Assembly: GCA_002914845.1 (NCBI GenBank)
Contig: JXTC01000183.1
Span: forward strand, 1 to 64,000
Direction of reading: 5' to 3'
From: Trema orientale
Lineage: Eukaryota > Streptophyta > Magnoliopsida > Rosales > Cannabaceae
DNA length: 64,000 nucleotides
The first letter of the stretch is position 1, and the number at the start of each line of letters is the position of its first letter. The notes beneath the pieces are model-generated. The model did not search any database. It had not been told where the DNA came from and was given only the letters and a program-made list of their open reading frames with translations. The translations under genes were made by a program, and so were the position numbers. This document shows, piece by piece, positions 46,142 to 58,377 of this stretch.

Positions 46142-47236
46142 CAGTATCTTTTGGGCGTCCAATTTATAATAATTTGTTGTGGCATTGAACTCATAAAGTA
46201 TAATCTTTTAGTATATGATTGGCAAAGAATATGATTCTGTATTTAGTAACAGCTATCGATTAATTTGTTACGAAAAGTTTAAGAGATCTAGAGAGAGAAC
46301 ATACTGGACTCCATCAAGTCGGTGCTCAGAGGGAGTGTGCCAATGCATTTGCTTCAAAGTGTAATTCTTACCATCAACATCCAACACCCCAGCGTTTTCT
46401 TCAAAATGTACCTGTTTATATATATATAACGCAAAATCATTGCTCTCTATTATATTTATATACATATCTTAATTGAAATTGCAAATTGTAATAATAATGA
46501 TAATAATAATAATATATTTTCAAAATAATAATAATAATAATAATAGTAAGAAAACCATAAATATAATTTCCTTAATTACCAAACAAATTAAAGATTATTC
46601 ACATGAGAATTTTATAGTAAAATACCAAAAAAGAAAAAGAAACTATTGAGAGTGAATATTTCTGAATTGTCTCATTTTTATTTAGAATTTAGTGATTCTA
46701 TAATATGATCTGACGTTCAGAAGCACACGTCATCTCACCAAAATGACAAAATTACATAGAAACAAGAGATCAAGTTGAATTAACAAACCCACCCCAATGT
46801 TGAAGCCATTGTTAACAAGAGTGGAGTTTGCAGGTAGGTAGTTCCTGGTTAAGGGCTTAAACTTTTTGTTGTGAACAACGTTGTCCTTCTCGATATTCAC
46901 CGGAGACTGCCGTTTCCCCGCTGAGCATGTCGAGTAAGAGGGACTCAAACTTCCCCATTGTCCAGGCCCCGTGGTGCCAGAGTATGTGAACGCCGGTCCA
47001 TCATGCTCTGCCAAAGAACATATAATTAATTTTCAAATTAAAAAAAAAAATGTGAAGAAAATAAAACTCAATGTAACCCTTTTCAGTCATGGCCAAAATT
47101 AAGTTATATGTTCCATAAAAATTGATTTTACCGAAATGCAAATGGGAATTTGAGATTGATTTTACGTACCTGATGAAGAAGCACCAAAAATGAATAATGT
47201 GAGAACCAAGGTAGAGAAAAAAACTCTTGAAATCAT
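44183..47236 (-). CDS. Alpha-type carbonic anhydrase
   Basis: Zinc enzyme interconverting CO2 and bicarbonate. Six exons on the minus strand, 47236-47170, 47007-46793, 46411-46305, 44947-44842, 44696-44514 and 44317-44183, join in phase to 270 residues, the usual size. The N-terminus MISRVFFSTLVLTLFIFGAS is a signal peptide, so it enters the secretory route; some plant alpha-CAs reach the chloroplast that way. Family marks: GPGQWGSL, QSPVNI, zinc ligands in HWHTPSEHR plus the third His in ELHLVH, and YRYVGSLTTPPCSEQVIW. All catalytic residues I can check are present. It resembles plant alpha-CA1/7 but I cannot fix the paralogue. Intron 3 holds a dispersed repeat (45285-45690) and a TA31 tract. 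Intact. Confidence 0.93.
45285..45690. repeat. Dispersed repeat family R3, copy 1 (carbonic anhydrase intron)
   Basis: Aligns along its length with 59306-59699. Shared landmarks are TATGAGGAA, GAAAAATC, TTGAGGTAATT, GGGCCT and a closing AAGYCC. Copy 1 shows inverted ends: AATTGAAAAATCCT (about 45321) against AGGATTTTTCAATT (about 45648). No coding capacity. Probably a non-autonomous element. Confidence 0.7.
46109..46139. repeat. (TA)n microsatellite in carbonic anhydrase intron 3
   Basis: About 15 uninterrupted TA units. An AAT-rich tract follows within the next intron (46493-46545). Confidence 0.95.
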
Positions 47237-47327
47237 TCTTGTTATCTATCAAGATTTTTTTTTTTTTGTGGGGGGAGAGAGAATAATTTTGCGTTGTGTA
47301 TATATACAAAGACTAGTGTGTGTGTGG

Positions 47328-47364
<37 letters not shown>

Positions 47365-47668
47365 AATTGGAAAAGGGGTCAGCGTTAGGTATTATGGTTA
47401 TCTCCGGCCAATTCCGCTATGTAATCCAGAGTAATTTCTGCCAAGTATGGCGAGCTCTATGTTGCTATTTTGGGTGTTTTTTGTCGAGATTTTTGGATTG
47501 CCTTTAATTCACATGGCTTTGGCCTATTTATATACACTTTACTACTTTAGTTATGGTCATTATGGGAATTTTGTTAACAAAAATTTCCTATATAGCCCCA
47601 TACATGAAATTTAATAAAGAAAGTTGTCTTTTAATATATTGAAACAAAATACTTAATCCAGAGTGTAC

Positions 47669-47704
<36 letters not shown>

Positions 47705-50453
47705 AAAGCTATAAGTTTAATGTTGAAGGATCTTAATATTTTTATAACATATAACATTAATTAATGTTATATAAACATCCATGTCACTCAACATACATCA
47801 ATAAAATAATTGAAAATGATCATGTAAAGTTCAAATTTAAGTAGAAACCTAGGATTTAATTGACAGTTATATTTTTGTATTGACTTAATTTCAATGTAAT
47901 TTGCCTAATTATGATGCTTTAGATAACTATAGGGCATAGTTGTATTTAGCTAGGGCTAGACATTTACTAAGTAACCGGGAATGACTAATCATACTCAGTC
48001 GAGTTAATTTCAATCGAAATACTTCAATTGGTTTATATTACCTTAATGGCTTTTGGAATATCATGATCTATTTTGCAATTTCAGTAAGACTAGAGCTACA
48101 AACTTCATATAACAATTTTTTGTTTTTTACCGACTTATGTGGCAATCTACTTGCCATTTCCGTAATGTGATAATTGCAGTCTTCCCATATTTGTTAAAGA
48201 TCTCTCGTAATAATTTCTTTAAATTTCCATAAATTAGGGGAAAATAAGTGCAACTGTACCCAAACATTAATTGTTTTGATCTCTTGGAGAGAAAAAAGAA
48301 AATGAAAAAGAAAAAGATAAAGAAAAAGAAAGAATACTATTGCAGAAATAGGAAAGAAAAAGAACGAGATAATTTCTGTGCCATATTCGTTAGAAGATCT
48401 TTTCATGTTTGTTTAGTTATAAATCTCTTGCAATAACTTCTTTAAATTTTCAATAATTCAAGCAAAAATAGAAATAAAAAGTTGAAGCTTACCCGAATAA
48501 TCAGATATTCTTCTCCTTAATCACAGTAATATATGATTTTACAGCAATGGGTTTATGTTGTAGTCAGCATTTATTGAAACACTCTGTAATTAACTTTTTA
48601 GTTTCGATTTTATTTAATATAAAAAGATACGAATGATTGGCTTTTACAAGATAAGCATTATGAAAACAATAATAGCGACTCTAATCCAAATTTATTTTGC
48701 CACCTAAATTTCCTATCATGAATTTGATTTTCCTCTCATGAATTTGACTGTACGAATGAAGTTGGCTCATTCAATAAGAAAGTAAGCGACAATAATGATT
48801 TAAAGTCATTTATATTTATATTTGCATATATAATACTATATTGTACTAATAACAATGTTACAAGTCAATTATCGCAAATATATATATATATATACATGTA
48901 TATATTTTGAAAGGATATTGCGAATATAGTTGCTAATAACAATTGAGACGAGTTGATACTTCCAAATTTTTCTTATGTATATTTTAGTGATGTACGTAAG
49001 TTCTATTTATTTATTGTTTTTGACTTACAAAAGAAAGATGGGATTGGAGTGGCATTCCAAGTGTCTAGTGTGTTAATTGTTATTGTTGCCAATTTCTCTA
49101 AAGAACTTTTTCAGTTAGAGTTTTAATAATATACATATATTCGTAAAGTAGACTCTACTTTTTAAAAAAAAATCAGAGACCAAGGACGCTTGATTCAACC
49201 AAACAATTTTTTTCTTTGTATTTCGTTTTAAGTTCTGGCCAAACAGATAGTTAGAAGTGAACCACTCGAAATGAACCACTCAAAGTGGTCATTTTCCCAT
49301 GATAAACACATACATACATATTATATATATATATATATTATATAAAACTACTATAATTGTGTTGCCTTCATTTTCATGTGGTAAGGTGGATAACTTTCGG
49401 TGCAATTTGAATGGTTTCTATAGGAGCTCTTGAGATGAAGGGCAAAAAGTGGGACAGTGGCCCAGTCAGTGACTTCTTTCACTTCTTCGGTTCATTCATG
49501 TCTTTTATTACTTCATAAAAAGCCAACATATACATAAGGAATCATTCTCAGCCACCAAACGTAAACCACAAAACCATTTCATAAAAGATTAAAAATGAAA
49601 AAATGAAACAAAACAAGGTAGCTTCACTCAATAATGATCATCAAACAACACAAAAATTCATTAAAATGAGACAATGTTCTACCGCATCGTGAGTTTATCA
49701 TAGTTCATTATTCGATCAAACTCGACGATGTCATCACTAACGATGTCTAGCATTTTTCTCTTTCGAAAAAATTAATTAAACAACGTCGTTATTCTGGTAT
49801 TCTAACTCAAAATTTCCGTCTAAACTGCGTCTAGATTTCAATAATCAAAACATGGATCCACCTAGAATTGAGCCACTTAGTATAGTAGTGTTCATTGACT
49901 CATTGTTCATTATAATATGGCATATGATATAAAATCCATTTAGTGAGCTTCGAGGTCTTTTTAGCTCAGATTACTAAATTGCAAAATTCCACTAACACAA
50001 CCTCACAACTATTCGCACCACAAACTGAGAAAAACGGTAGAAAAAGGAATAAACCAAGGAGCCGTCCCATACCAAAGGCTAATTTTAACCTATTCCTTCC
50101 CTAACAACAAGGACAAAATGCTTGAGAGAAAATCTAATAGCTGACCATTATTTTAAATGTTAATCTAATCATCACACTAATGCCATATTGCCATATAATA
50201 ACACAAGACACATGTTCATATAATAACACGAGACACATTTTCTTAAAAAGAGGAAGAGGGAATGTTTGCTGTATTTTTTTTCCTTTTTTTTTTTTTTTTG
50301 CATACGTGCATTTCACTTTGTTATATTATTAAAATGTTAAATTAGTAATAAAATTCATATGTCAAATAATGAGATTAAATAGTATAAAAAATTATAACAA
50401 AGAGAATACATTTAGCACTTTTCAAATAAAAATAGTTATAACAACACATAATT
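47237..50453. other. Spacer upstream of carbonic anhydrase
   Basis: Promoter side of the carbonic anhydrase gene, with TA/GA microsatellite at about 47329-47363 and (TC)n at 47671-47700; further TA tracts at 48880 and 49322. No gene supported; frames such as 48248-48436 follow poly(A/G) runs. Confidence 0.5.
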
Positions 50454-51401
50454 TAGGGGTGTTCATGGCCGGTCTGGACGGTCTAAATCGCCAATCCAGA
50501 AACCAATTCGAATGTGCAGTTTAGCTGGTTCACCAATCCGTGCGGTTTGAATTTGTCGATTTAAACCGGCCAAACTGCACCTATATTTTTGCGGCCGATT
50601 TTGACGGTTTTTGTGGTTTAAAAAATTATAAAATTTGAATTAATATAACATCAACTACTTATAATGGATTAAGTAGACAACTACCACTTTTTTCAAATGT
50701 TTAACTAAATTTACCACCACTATTAGATTCTACCACTTTTGGGAGGGAATTAGTCAAGAATCTATCAAGAATTCATCAAGAATCCATCAAAAATCTATCA
50801 AGATTACCACTAACGTCAAGAATCTGTCAAGATCGTCAAGAATTCGTCAAGAATTCATCAAGAATTCATTTTAAAAAGTGGTATGGTGGTAGATTTAATT
50901 AATGAGGAAAAAAAAGTAGTATTCACCTAATTTTTTCCATTATAATTATACTTCATCTAAAATATAAAGTCCAAATATAAAATGAAACCATAACATAGTT
51001 AAAAACTACAACCAAATCAAAAGTCCTAGTAAACTTAAACTTTAGTTACAACTTACAACCTATTCAAAATTGAATAACAAACTTAAAGTCTTTAATCTTA
51101 AAGTCTAAAATATCATAAGAGTCTTGAGTAACATAGACTTAAATGAGTTAAGAGTAATCACAATTTAATTAGAATGAATGAGCTTAAATTTTTACCTATT
51201 AATATACATATATTTAAAAAAATATATATATACAAACTTACTAGCTGGTTTAATTTAAATCTGATCGAATTTGTCTAAAAACGAGAACCGAACCAACCAA
51301 GTCGATTTATATATTTTCTAATCTGTAATCGAGCATTTAAGAAGAAAAAACGCATAGATTACCGAGTTGGACGGTTTCTTCGGTTATTTTGAACACCCCT
51401 A
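50454..51401. mobile_element. Non-autonomous hAT-like element (TAGGGGTGTTCA ends)
   Basis: Terminal inverted repeats TAGGGGTGTTCA (50454) and TGAACACCCCTA (ending 51401) are characteristic of a widespread plant hAT group. Subterminal parts carry GCGGTTT, AAACCGG and ACCGA-type short motifs, as such elements do. An exact 8-bp target-site duplication is not visible. A second element is nested inside (50659-50949). No transposase frame. Confidence 0.8.
50659..50949. mobile_element. Nested fold-back element with an 11-bp minisatellite core
   Basis: Arms TTATAATGG..ACTACCACTTTTTT and AAAAAAAAGTAGT..CCATTATAA pair, as do TTTACCACCA and TGGTGGTAGA inside them. The core (50752-50868) is about ten units of TCAAGAATTCA-like 11-mers, broken once by ATTACCACTAACG. 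Inserted within the hAT-like element. Confidence 0.7.
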
Positions 51402-52837
51402 GCACGACATATTCAGCCTCTATATTTTCATATATATATATATATATGTCTTGAAGTATTTAGAGACAAATATCACCTCCACTAGTTGATTGCATTAGCC
51501 ATGCTCTAGTTCCTAACGGGGACCTACTAATGGTCACCACAGGGGAACTCACTCCACTTGTTGAGATGGCACTTTGGTTTCTGGACCCTTTGTCCCATAA
51601 AAGAAATGCTAGCTCTTGTCAGCTTCCTTGTGGAATATTCAGCCGTTATGTCCAAACAGTGCATGGGACTGAGAAAATATAACAAGTCCAAGATCCGTTC
51701 GTTCATATAAATCTTATTTCGGCAGTTAATTAATAGTAGTACAAACACAATTAAAAGCATCTACTAATAAAGATATATACTATACTTTGTCACTGTAACG
51801 TACGGACAAATGAACGAAAAAGTCTTATCTATTTTAAAGACATTGTTCTCACTTTGAAACTTAGAAGATTGTTATATTACATTCAAAACCTCTGCTGATT
51901 TGACACACGTGAACCTAAAACACAACAATCTTTAGATTGATGGATGTAGCAAAGTAACATGAAGTTGAAATACAGCTAATGCCCATAAAACCATTTTAGC
52001 TGGAAATGAGAAAACACAACCTGACAGAAAATCTCCTTCCACCTGGCAAGATTCTACTTATCGAAGGAATTTCATGCGAGGAAATCATTCTGGCCCTCCA
52101 GGTTCTAAAAGGGTATACCAGTTTTAGATTTGTTAATCTTTCAGAGATTAGAGAATAATACTATTCTGCTAAGAAGCCGAAACCGGTTATATTAGAAGGT
52201 AAAACATGAGTAATTAAGAACCAATGATTGAGACTCATCTCCATGGATTATCTGAATGAATAGAGTAGTCATTTCAAAGTGGAGTGTGAACGGGACTCGA
52301 TATAAAAAGGGAAAAAAGTAGGATCTTGATGAAGCTTGTTTGAATAAGAAAGTAGATATAAAGTGCAAGAATCAGAAACCTTCTAGGCTTATCCTACCAT
52401 ACTATACACTAGAATAAACTCTTTTTAAAAAGATGAGAACATGGTATGCTAGCTACCATCTGAAAAACACATAACATTCCATTCGCCACAAAAAATGGCC
52501 ATACCGGGAGCTATCCCGGTTGACTAGTCTTTTATTCTTGGCTTCATATCAGAGATAGGGATTCTCCAATGAAAGTGAAAGGGTCAACTTTGTATGTTCC
52601 TGTGGCATGAAGGAAAAGTTCGGTTATACTTCAGCTTCAGCCTCACAATACGAGGTTCAGAAAATGGAATCAAACCCTCCACTATATGAGGACTCAGGGG
52701 CATGGACTGCACTTTCTAGTGACTTTTTGTTTCCCCCACTAGAAGCTATAGTGTCTAGATCTCATATCACAGTGACACCAGATATTCCTAAAAATTAGGA
52801 CCAATGTTATTTTAAATTTGAGAAAGAGAAAATGCCA
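51402..52837. other. Spacer, nothing recognised
   Basis: Frames at 51527-51760 (minus) and 52607-52798 (plus) show no family resemblance and no splice context I can use. Possibly part of a long 3' flank of the gene at 53217. Confidence 0.45.
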
Positions 52838-52960
52838 GGTGGGTTCAGTTTGTAAAGTCTCTTAGCTTCAAGGAGCAAAGATCGATCCCAACCTTCATTA
52901 GGGTTGGGAGATTATGAAAAGAGAGGACTACCTCTTTAGAAATCATTGTAGTACAGATCA
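52838..52960 (+). mobile_element. SINE-like repeat with Pol III A/B box-like motifs
   Basis: GGTGGGTTCAGTTTGTAAAG resembles a tRNA-derived A box, and GATCGATCCCAACC, about 40 bases on, resembles a B box (GGTTCGANNCC). GGTTGGGAGATTATG follows. No clear poly(A) tail or flanking duplication. Confidence 0.4.
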
Positions 52961-53216
52961 TTTAAAATATAATATAGGTGCTGCAGTACGTGGTAAAAAA
53001 TACAGCATAATATCATGAACCACAGATTTTAATATGAATTTTGTAGCGGGTAAAAGCACTTAACTCCTTGAGAACAAGTTTTGAATACATCTAATACATG
53101 TATTTATTGTAGCTCGGCCCAAGAATAAGCTCAAGATTTCTCCAAAAGAGACAAATTAAATATGTACCTTAAAAAAATAGAAAACAAAAACCCAAAATTC
53201 TGTGAAAGTTCACTGA

Positions 53217-56200
53217 TCATTGAATAGCATAAGTTGCTCTTATATATTCTACAATTTCTGCACTTTCAAACATTTCCACTCCAGTATTTGGATCTTGTAA
53301 ATAAGGAACCTGTCAACCATTATAGTAAGATCCAAACCATCATTCCACCTATTGATGGCCTCAAATATAGCAAGTAAATCTACCTAGAAATGATTAACAT
53401 GACATAATGGAAAACTGTTGTAAGAAATATTTTCTAATACCTGAAAGTGTCCAACTTTTTCGTAGAGTATCTGCCGTTTTGGGCTGCCACGTGAACAACT
53501 GAAAAGGGCATTGAAGGAAATGTGTCAATAAAGAATTATACAAAATTTTGCACACATGAAGAAAAGGAACTCCAACAATAACTGCTTGCAAAAGATGATA
53601 ATAGTGAGTTACGATTTACAATGTGAAACATTACTAACAGTCTCATTGATTTTGGGGCCAAACTGCAGGAATATGGAGATACATAAAATATCTACATATG
53701 TTTCATAGATATTGTTATGTTGCCTTTACATAAACATCGATTCCTAATATATTTACCTCCTTTGTAAGTGGGGTAGCTCTAACTCTACAAGAACTTCACG
53801 CACATATTTGCAAAAGGGAGATCCCTGAAAGAGGAAGAAGATGGTTCCAAACTAGAATTGTTAAAGTTTATATGAGAAAAGCATTACAAAGCAGACATGA
53901 CCATGGAAAATACACTGTATCAGATATATATCTAATACGACTGGTCTTGTTTATTTAACATTCGAACATCAGAGCTGGACTGGGCTGAAATCACTCACCT
54001 CATATGCCCATATTTCAAGTGGTTTGGGTGGTAGTTTTGCAGGAGAATAAGTAGACCCCTGAGCATAACAAAAAAGATGGTCAGGAAAGAGTGCACTGCA
54101 GAATTTGTCGTAATATCCAAGTTTTGGTTACTTGCTTTTATATATAATACCAATAGAATTCAGTGTATTATAAAACATGTAAAAAGTTAGGTCACAAGTC
54201 ACTATGAAGGAGCCCCTCCTAAAGATTGTGAATTATTTACAGACTTGAACCGGATTAAAATAATCTAACCTTCCCAGCCCGACCAGACAAAGCAAGGCCT
54301 GCAGTTATAGTCTGCAAGGAGGGAAAAAAAGAAGTAAACAACACAATACATAACTAAAAAGGGCAACCTGCCAGTTAATAGAAGATTAAAATGCTAACCG
54401 TTAACAAACCAAGTGACAGCATTATTGGAACATTTCCATCACCTGTACATTCACGCATAAAACTTGTGAAATAACTATGGAGTTGATGCATAACAAACTG
54501 AATCTAAATGTAATTAGAGGGAAATCAAAATAAAGCAAATAAACTGACTGAAGCATAGGCAAGAAGCACACCATATTTCCCAACCAAGTACTTGATTATG
54601 TCATCTGATTCGTACATTGAAACTCCGGTGTTTGGATCCACCTGTAGCAGACAAGAACTTCAGAGTTTACCCCCACACTCAAACCATTATCTTTCCCAAC
54701 AAGGCATGATGTTCCAAGATGGTCACAGTGAAAATTCTTGGAATGACGGTGAAAACTTAGACAAGATTAAAAAAAATGAATTTGAAGAAAAAAGAGTAGG
54801 GTTGGCATAGTCAAAAGAAAACTTTGCAGTAGCAGACGGGTGTTTAGTTCTGGAAGATTTAGTTCAACCGCATAAGTACATATTAAAAGGTAAGATAAGC
54901 ATAACAGTTTGTTCAGCGTCAATTTAAGCTACCTCTTGGTTCTCAATGTTTCCCAAGTTGCCAAGTACCAAGTAAAAAACATAAAAAGTTTTTAGTTGAA
55001 TCTAATCTTAAGATTTTCTCTTAAATTGCATCCATGATTTTCCCTCCTCAGTTTGCGAGGAAGAACAGGGAAATAGAATAGAGAATCTTAACCAACCATG
55101 TAAGGGAACTGCTGCTTTCCACCAATCTGAGCAACCTTGGGCCGAAAGTTGGGACCATTTCTTGGACAAGGATAGAACAGAACATCGATGTCCAATACGG
55201 CAATAATTTCCCTAACCTGCTTGTAATTAAGATATCAGTTGACACCATAAAACGTATGTCAGGCACAGATAATCAAGTGGTAAAAAAATATTACACTAAG
55301 GTCCAATATCCCAATAGGTATTAAACAGAGTAGAAATCCTTTTTTAACCAAACTAAACAAATCTTGAGCAGCTAAGCATTCTCTATTTTGGGAAAAAAGC
55401 AGCTCATTGTGCCAGCCTTAAAACTACAAGTAAATATCAAGTTCTATTTAAACGCCTAAAATAATCCGATAACGTGATGTACAACCACCAGAGGAGATAT
55501 CATATGTGACATTGCATCCAACATTGGTGCTGCCACAGAAATACCATCTTACAAACGGATAAATTTCTCATGTCAACAGCACAGGTTTTCTATTAGATAT
55601 TGGATCCATTACTTACAACTGTGAGAATGTTATGAACTAAGTATACATAGGGAATTGTTAAAACAAGTATAACAATTCTAATAACAATTACTTCTGAACC
55701 AAAATTCTATATTTGGACTCAAGTTACCTTCCGACAAAACGGACAGCTGCAAATCCATTGCGATCCATATGTTGTGGGAGAACAGTATAAACAGTCAGTA
55801 TTTGTTTCGCAGAAAGGGTATATAAAATTCAAGAGATGAATAGATGGACTGACAGGAAAAGGACTACATAATAGTTTAGAAAAACAAGACATTATTTCAG
55901 GTCCAATCCTACTACCTGAAAAAGGAAAAAGAAATGGAAAATCAATACCTCTCAAACTCGTATATCTCAATAGGCTTCTCCGGACGAGGGCCTAACTTTG
56001 AAGTCTCTTTGACCTTGTAATCTAGTAAAAGACCATTTTAAAGATTATAAAGGCAAAAGGAAAAAAAAAAATGATATGTACATAAGTATTGCAAGTTTCT
56101 TTTCCTGTTATTTAAAAATTTACAATTCTTCTGGCCAATGGACATGCATAACGATCAATATAAATGTAACAGCTACCATTAAAATCTAGTGCATACTGGC

Positions 56201-58377
56201 CCGGTGGAAACTCATCCTTGGGAACCAGAGATACAGAATACCTGCCAATTATCAAGTAGAAATTACAAAAAATTTCAGAAACCCGTTAAGAGATTACAAG
56301 CACATTTAAGAAAAAAGAGGCATAACATATGCCCACGGTCTCAAACGTGCAAAATCTTTTATATGTTGCTTTTCACAATGTTTAAAGTAGAAATTTCTAC
56401 AGTACTATTTGCGGCTAATCTATCATAGTCTAGTGAGAATAAACGAGTTTATAAACGACAATCTAAAATAAACTCATCCATCAATCATCTTAAGACACGA
56501 CGGCATATATAGATTCTAAACGACATTTCCTACAAAAACAAGAAAATGAAAATGACAGCATTCAAGTATTCAACTGAGCACGAGATGACGACATCAATCC
56601 AAATAAAAAACGACAATATTACAAGAAACCATAGGATTAGTAAAAAAGACAATACGTTAGCAATGAAAACATCACAACTTAAGAAAACGACAATGATCTA
56701 AAAAAAAAAAGAAACAACAGTGAAAATCGACGACATCATAGGAAAAAGTCGAATATACGGTCTTTCGGAATCGAAATATGTAGAGGAGATGTCTCAAAAA
56801 ATAAATAAAAAAAATGTAGAGGAGATATCGTGCAGGAATACGAGAGAAATGATAACCTCCAATAAAACGACAATATACTAAAAGATCAACATCGAAGGAA
56901 AACGATAGTCTTAAAACGACAGTTATAATGGAAGAAATCGATGATGCCATTGAAAAATTAAAAAAAAAAGTTCTTCCTTATCTATTTTTTTAAAGAGGGA
57001 AAAAAAACGCCACGTCATACATTCTTAATTAACGACATTGTTAGTATGAAAACGACAGAATTTTAAACGAAATTATCGTGAAAAATACAATTTCTTTGTG
57101 TATATAGTCTCAGTAAAACAACACCGTCATGATGAAAACTATAAATTCAGGACATTGTCCAGTAAAACGATATGTTTGATTAAAGCTATTAAACGACGCG
57201 GCGGGATTAAACCACAAAGGACATCTTTCTATGAAACCACGCTGTCTGAGGAAAACGACAAATAGTCTAAGAGATATCTTAAACTAACGACAGCAGCATA
57301 AGAAGTCGACCCATTATGAAATCAGTGATTTTTGAGCTAACTGGTCTCAACACAGTGGCCATTGAGCTAACGAATCAGTAGAGAACGAAAGTCGAGCAAG
57401 AAGGATGCTACTTTGAATTCGAGCTAGAAATTATAATTTACTCTTAAAGTCGGTAATTTCACCGATTTGACGACAGAAAATAACAACCTCACGCTAAAAC
57501 GACATTCTATTAAGAAAACGACAACATTCTAAATGTCAATATCGAAGGAAAACGATATCGCTTAAAAACGACAATTATAATGGAAGAAACTGATAAGACG
57601 ATAAACAAACGATACGTTGTTTAAATAAAACGACACTATCGTTAAAATCAAAAGTGCTTTGCACCGACAGCATCACATTTTTAATAAACGACATATCAAA
57701 ATAAAAACGACGTAATATCAAAAACGACAATTTGTGAAAGAAAAGGTGTTGATTAAAACAACTAATAGAAAGTAGAAACAAAAAAATAAAACGACATACC
57801 TTAAGAAAACGACAATAGTCAAAAAAAATCTAATAGAAACAAAAATATCGTAAGAAGGCGACACATTATGAAATGAGCGACTTCGCTGCTTGAGCTTACT
57901 GATCTCTCATACACTCAATACGGTAGCCGTTGAGCTGAAAAATCAATCAAGGACGACGAACAAGAAGAGTAGTTCATTCTTTTAATTAATTTCACTAATT
58001 TGAAATTAAAGTAAGTCTTTTTATTTTTTTGGGGGGCCCTAATTTCGAGAATTTCGAACAACTAAAAATCCAAAGAAGTGAGCATACCCAGAACCGAAAA
58101 CGCCAGTGCCGAAACGAAAGAAGAGAGCAAGAGAAGCCCCAAAGATGTCCCAAGCCTTATCGGGTCGGACCCCAAACCTCTTCGGCTCCGGGGCCTTGAA
58201 ATTCGGCGGAGGAGCAAATGTCCAAGACGACGACGACGACGGCGACAACGACGACGGATTCTCCGACGAACCAGAGGATGATGATGCTCTGATAGAGAAG
58301 AGGGTTTTAGGTCTCACTGTACGGCGCGAAAAGGGGGCGAAAATTGGAGGTGGTGCGAGGTTTAGGGCTCCGGCCAT
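53217..58377 (-). CDS. Plastid-targeted protein with two tandem thioredoxin-fold (GST N-terminal/glutaredoxin-like) domains
   Basis: Twelve exons, minus strand: 58377-58088, 56241-56177, 56021-55949, 55746-55728, 55216-55097, 54641-54572, 54442-54399, 54311-54270, 54058-53999, 53824-53757, 53498-53441, 53309-53217. They join in phase to 333 residues, matching the Arabidopsis At4g10000/At5g03880-type family as I remember it. A Ser-rich transit peptide (MAGALNLAPPP.., SIRASSSS) is followed by domain 1 (about 135-225; IEIYEFESCPFCRKVRE, QFPYMVDPNTG, MYESDDIIKYL) and domain 2 (about 254-333; LEIWAYEGSPFCKYVRE, VPYLQDPNTG, MFESAEIVEYI). Domain 1 keeps CPFC; domain 2 has SPFC. I infer a chloroplast redox or glutathione-related role; the substrate is unknown. 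Exon 4 is only 19 nt and intron 1 is 1.85 kb of motif repeats. Intact. Confidence 0.9.
55728..55746 (-). other. 19-nt micro-exon encoding the CPFC redox motif
   Basis: Minus-strand CTGTCCGTTTTGTCGGAAG, bounded by TTTGCAG and GTAACT, supplies the C-P-F-C-R-K residues of domain 1. Without it the reading frame shifts, so inclusion is required for the full protein. Confidence 0.85.
56441..57972. repeat. AAACGACA-motif repeat block filling intron 1 of the thioredoxin-fold gene
   Basis: Roughly twenty copies of AAACGACA (by eye), plus variants AACGATA and TAACGACA, all in the same orientation (plus strand; TGTCGTTT in the transcript). A larger duplication underlies it. Block A at 56851-56945 recurs at 57481-57596 (ATCGAAGGAAAACGATA, TTATAATGGAAGAAA). 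Block B at 57294-57405 recurs at 57849-57972 (CATTATGAAAT, TTGAGCT, CAAGAAG). Iterated short motifs like this are typical of CACTA-type subterminal regions, but I see no CACTA ends or transposase. Confidence 0.75.

Noticed and set aside
56189-56428. 79-codon plus-strand frame
   Set aside because: Overlaps exon 2 of the minus-strand thioredoxin-fold gene; no support of its own.
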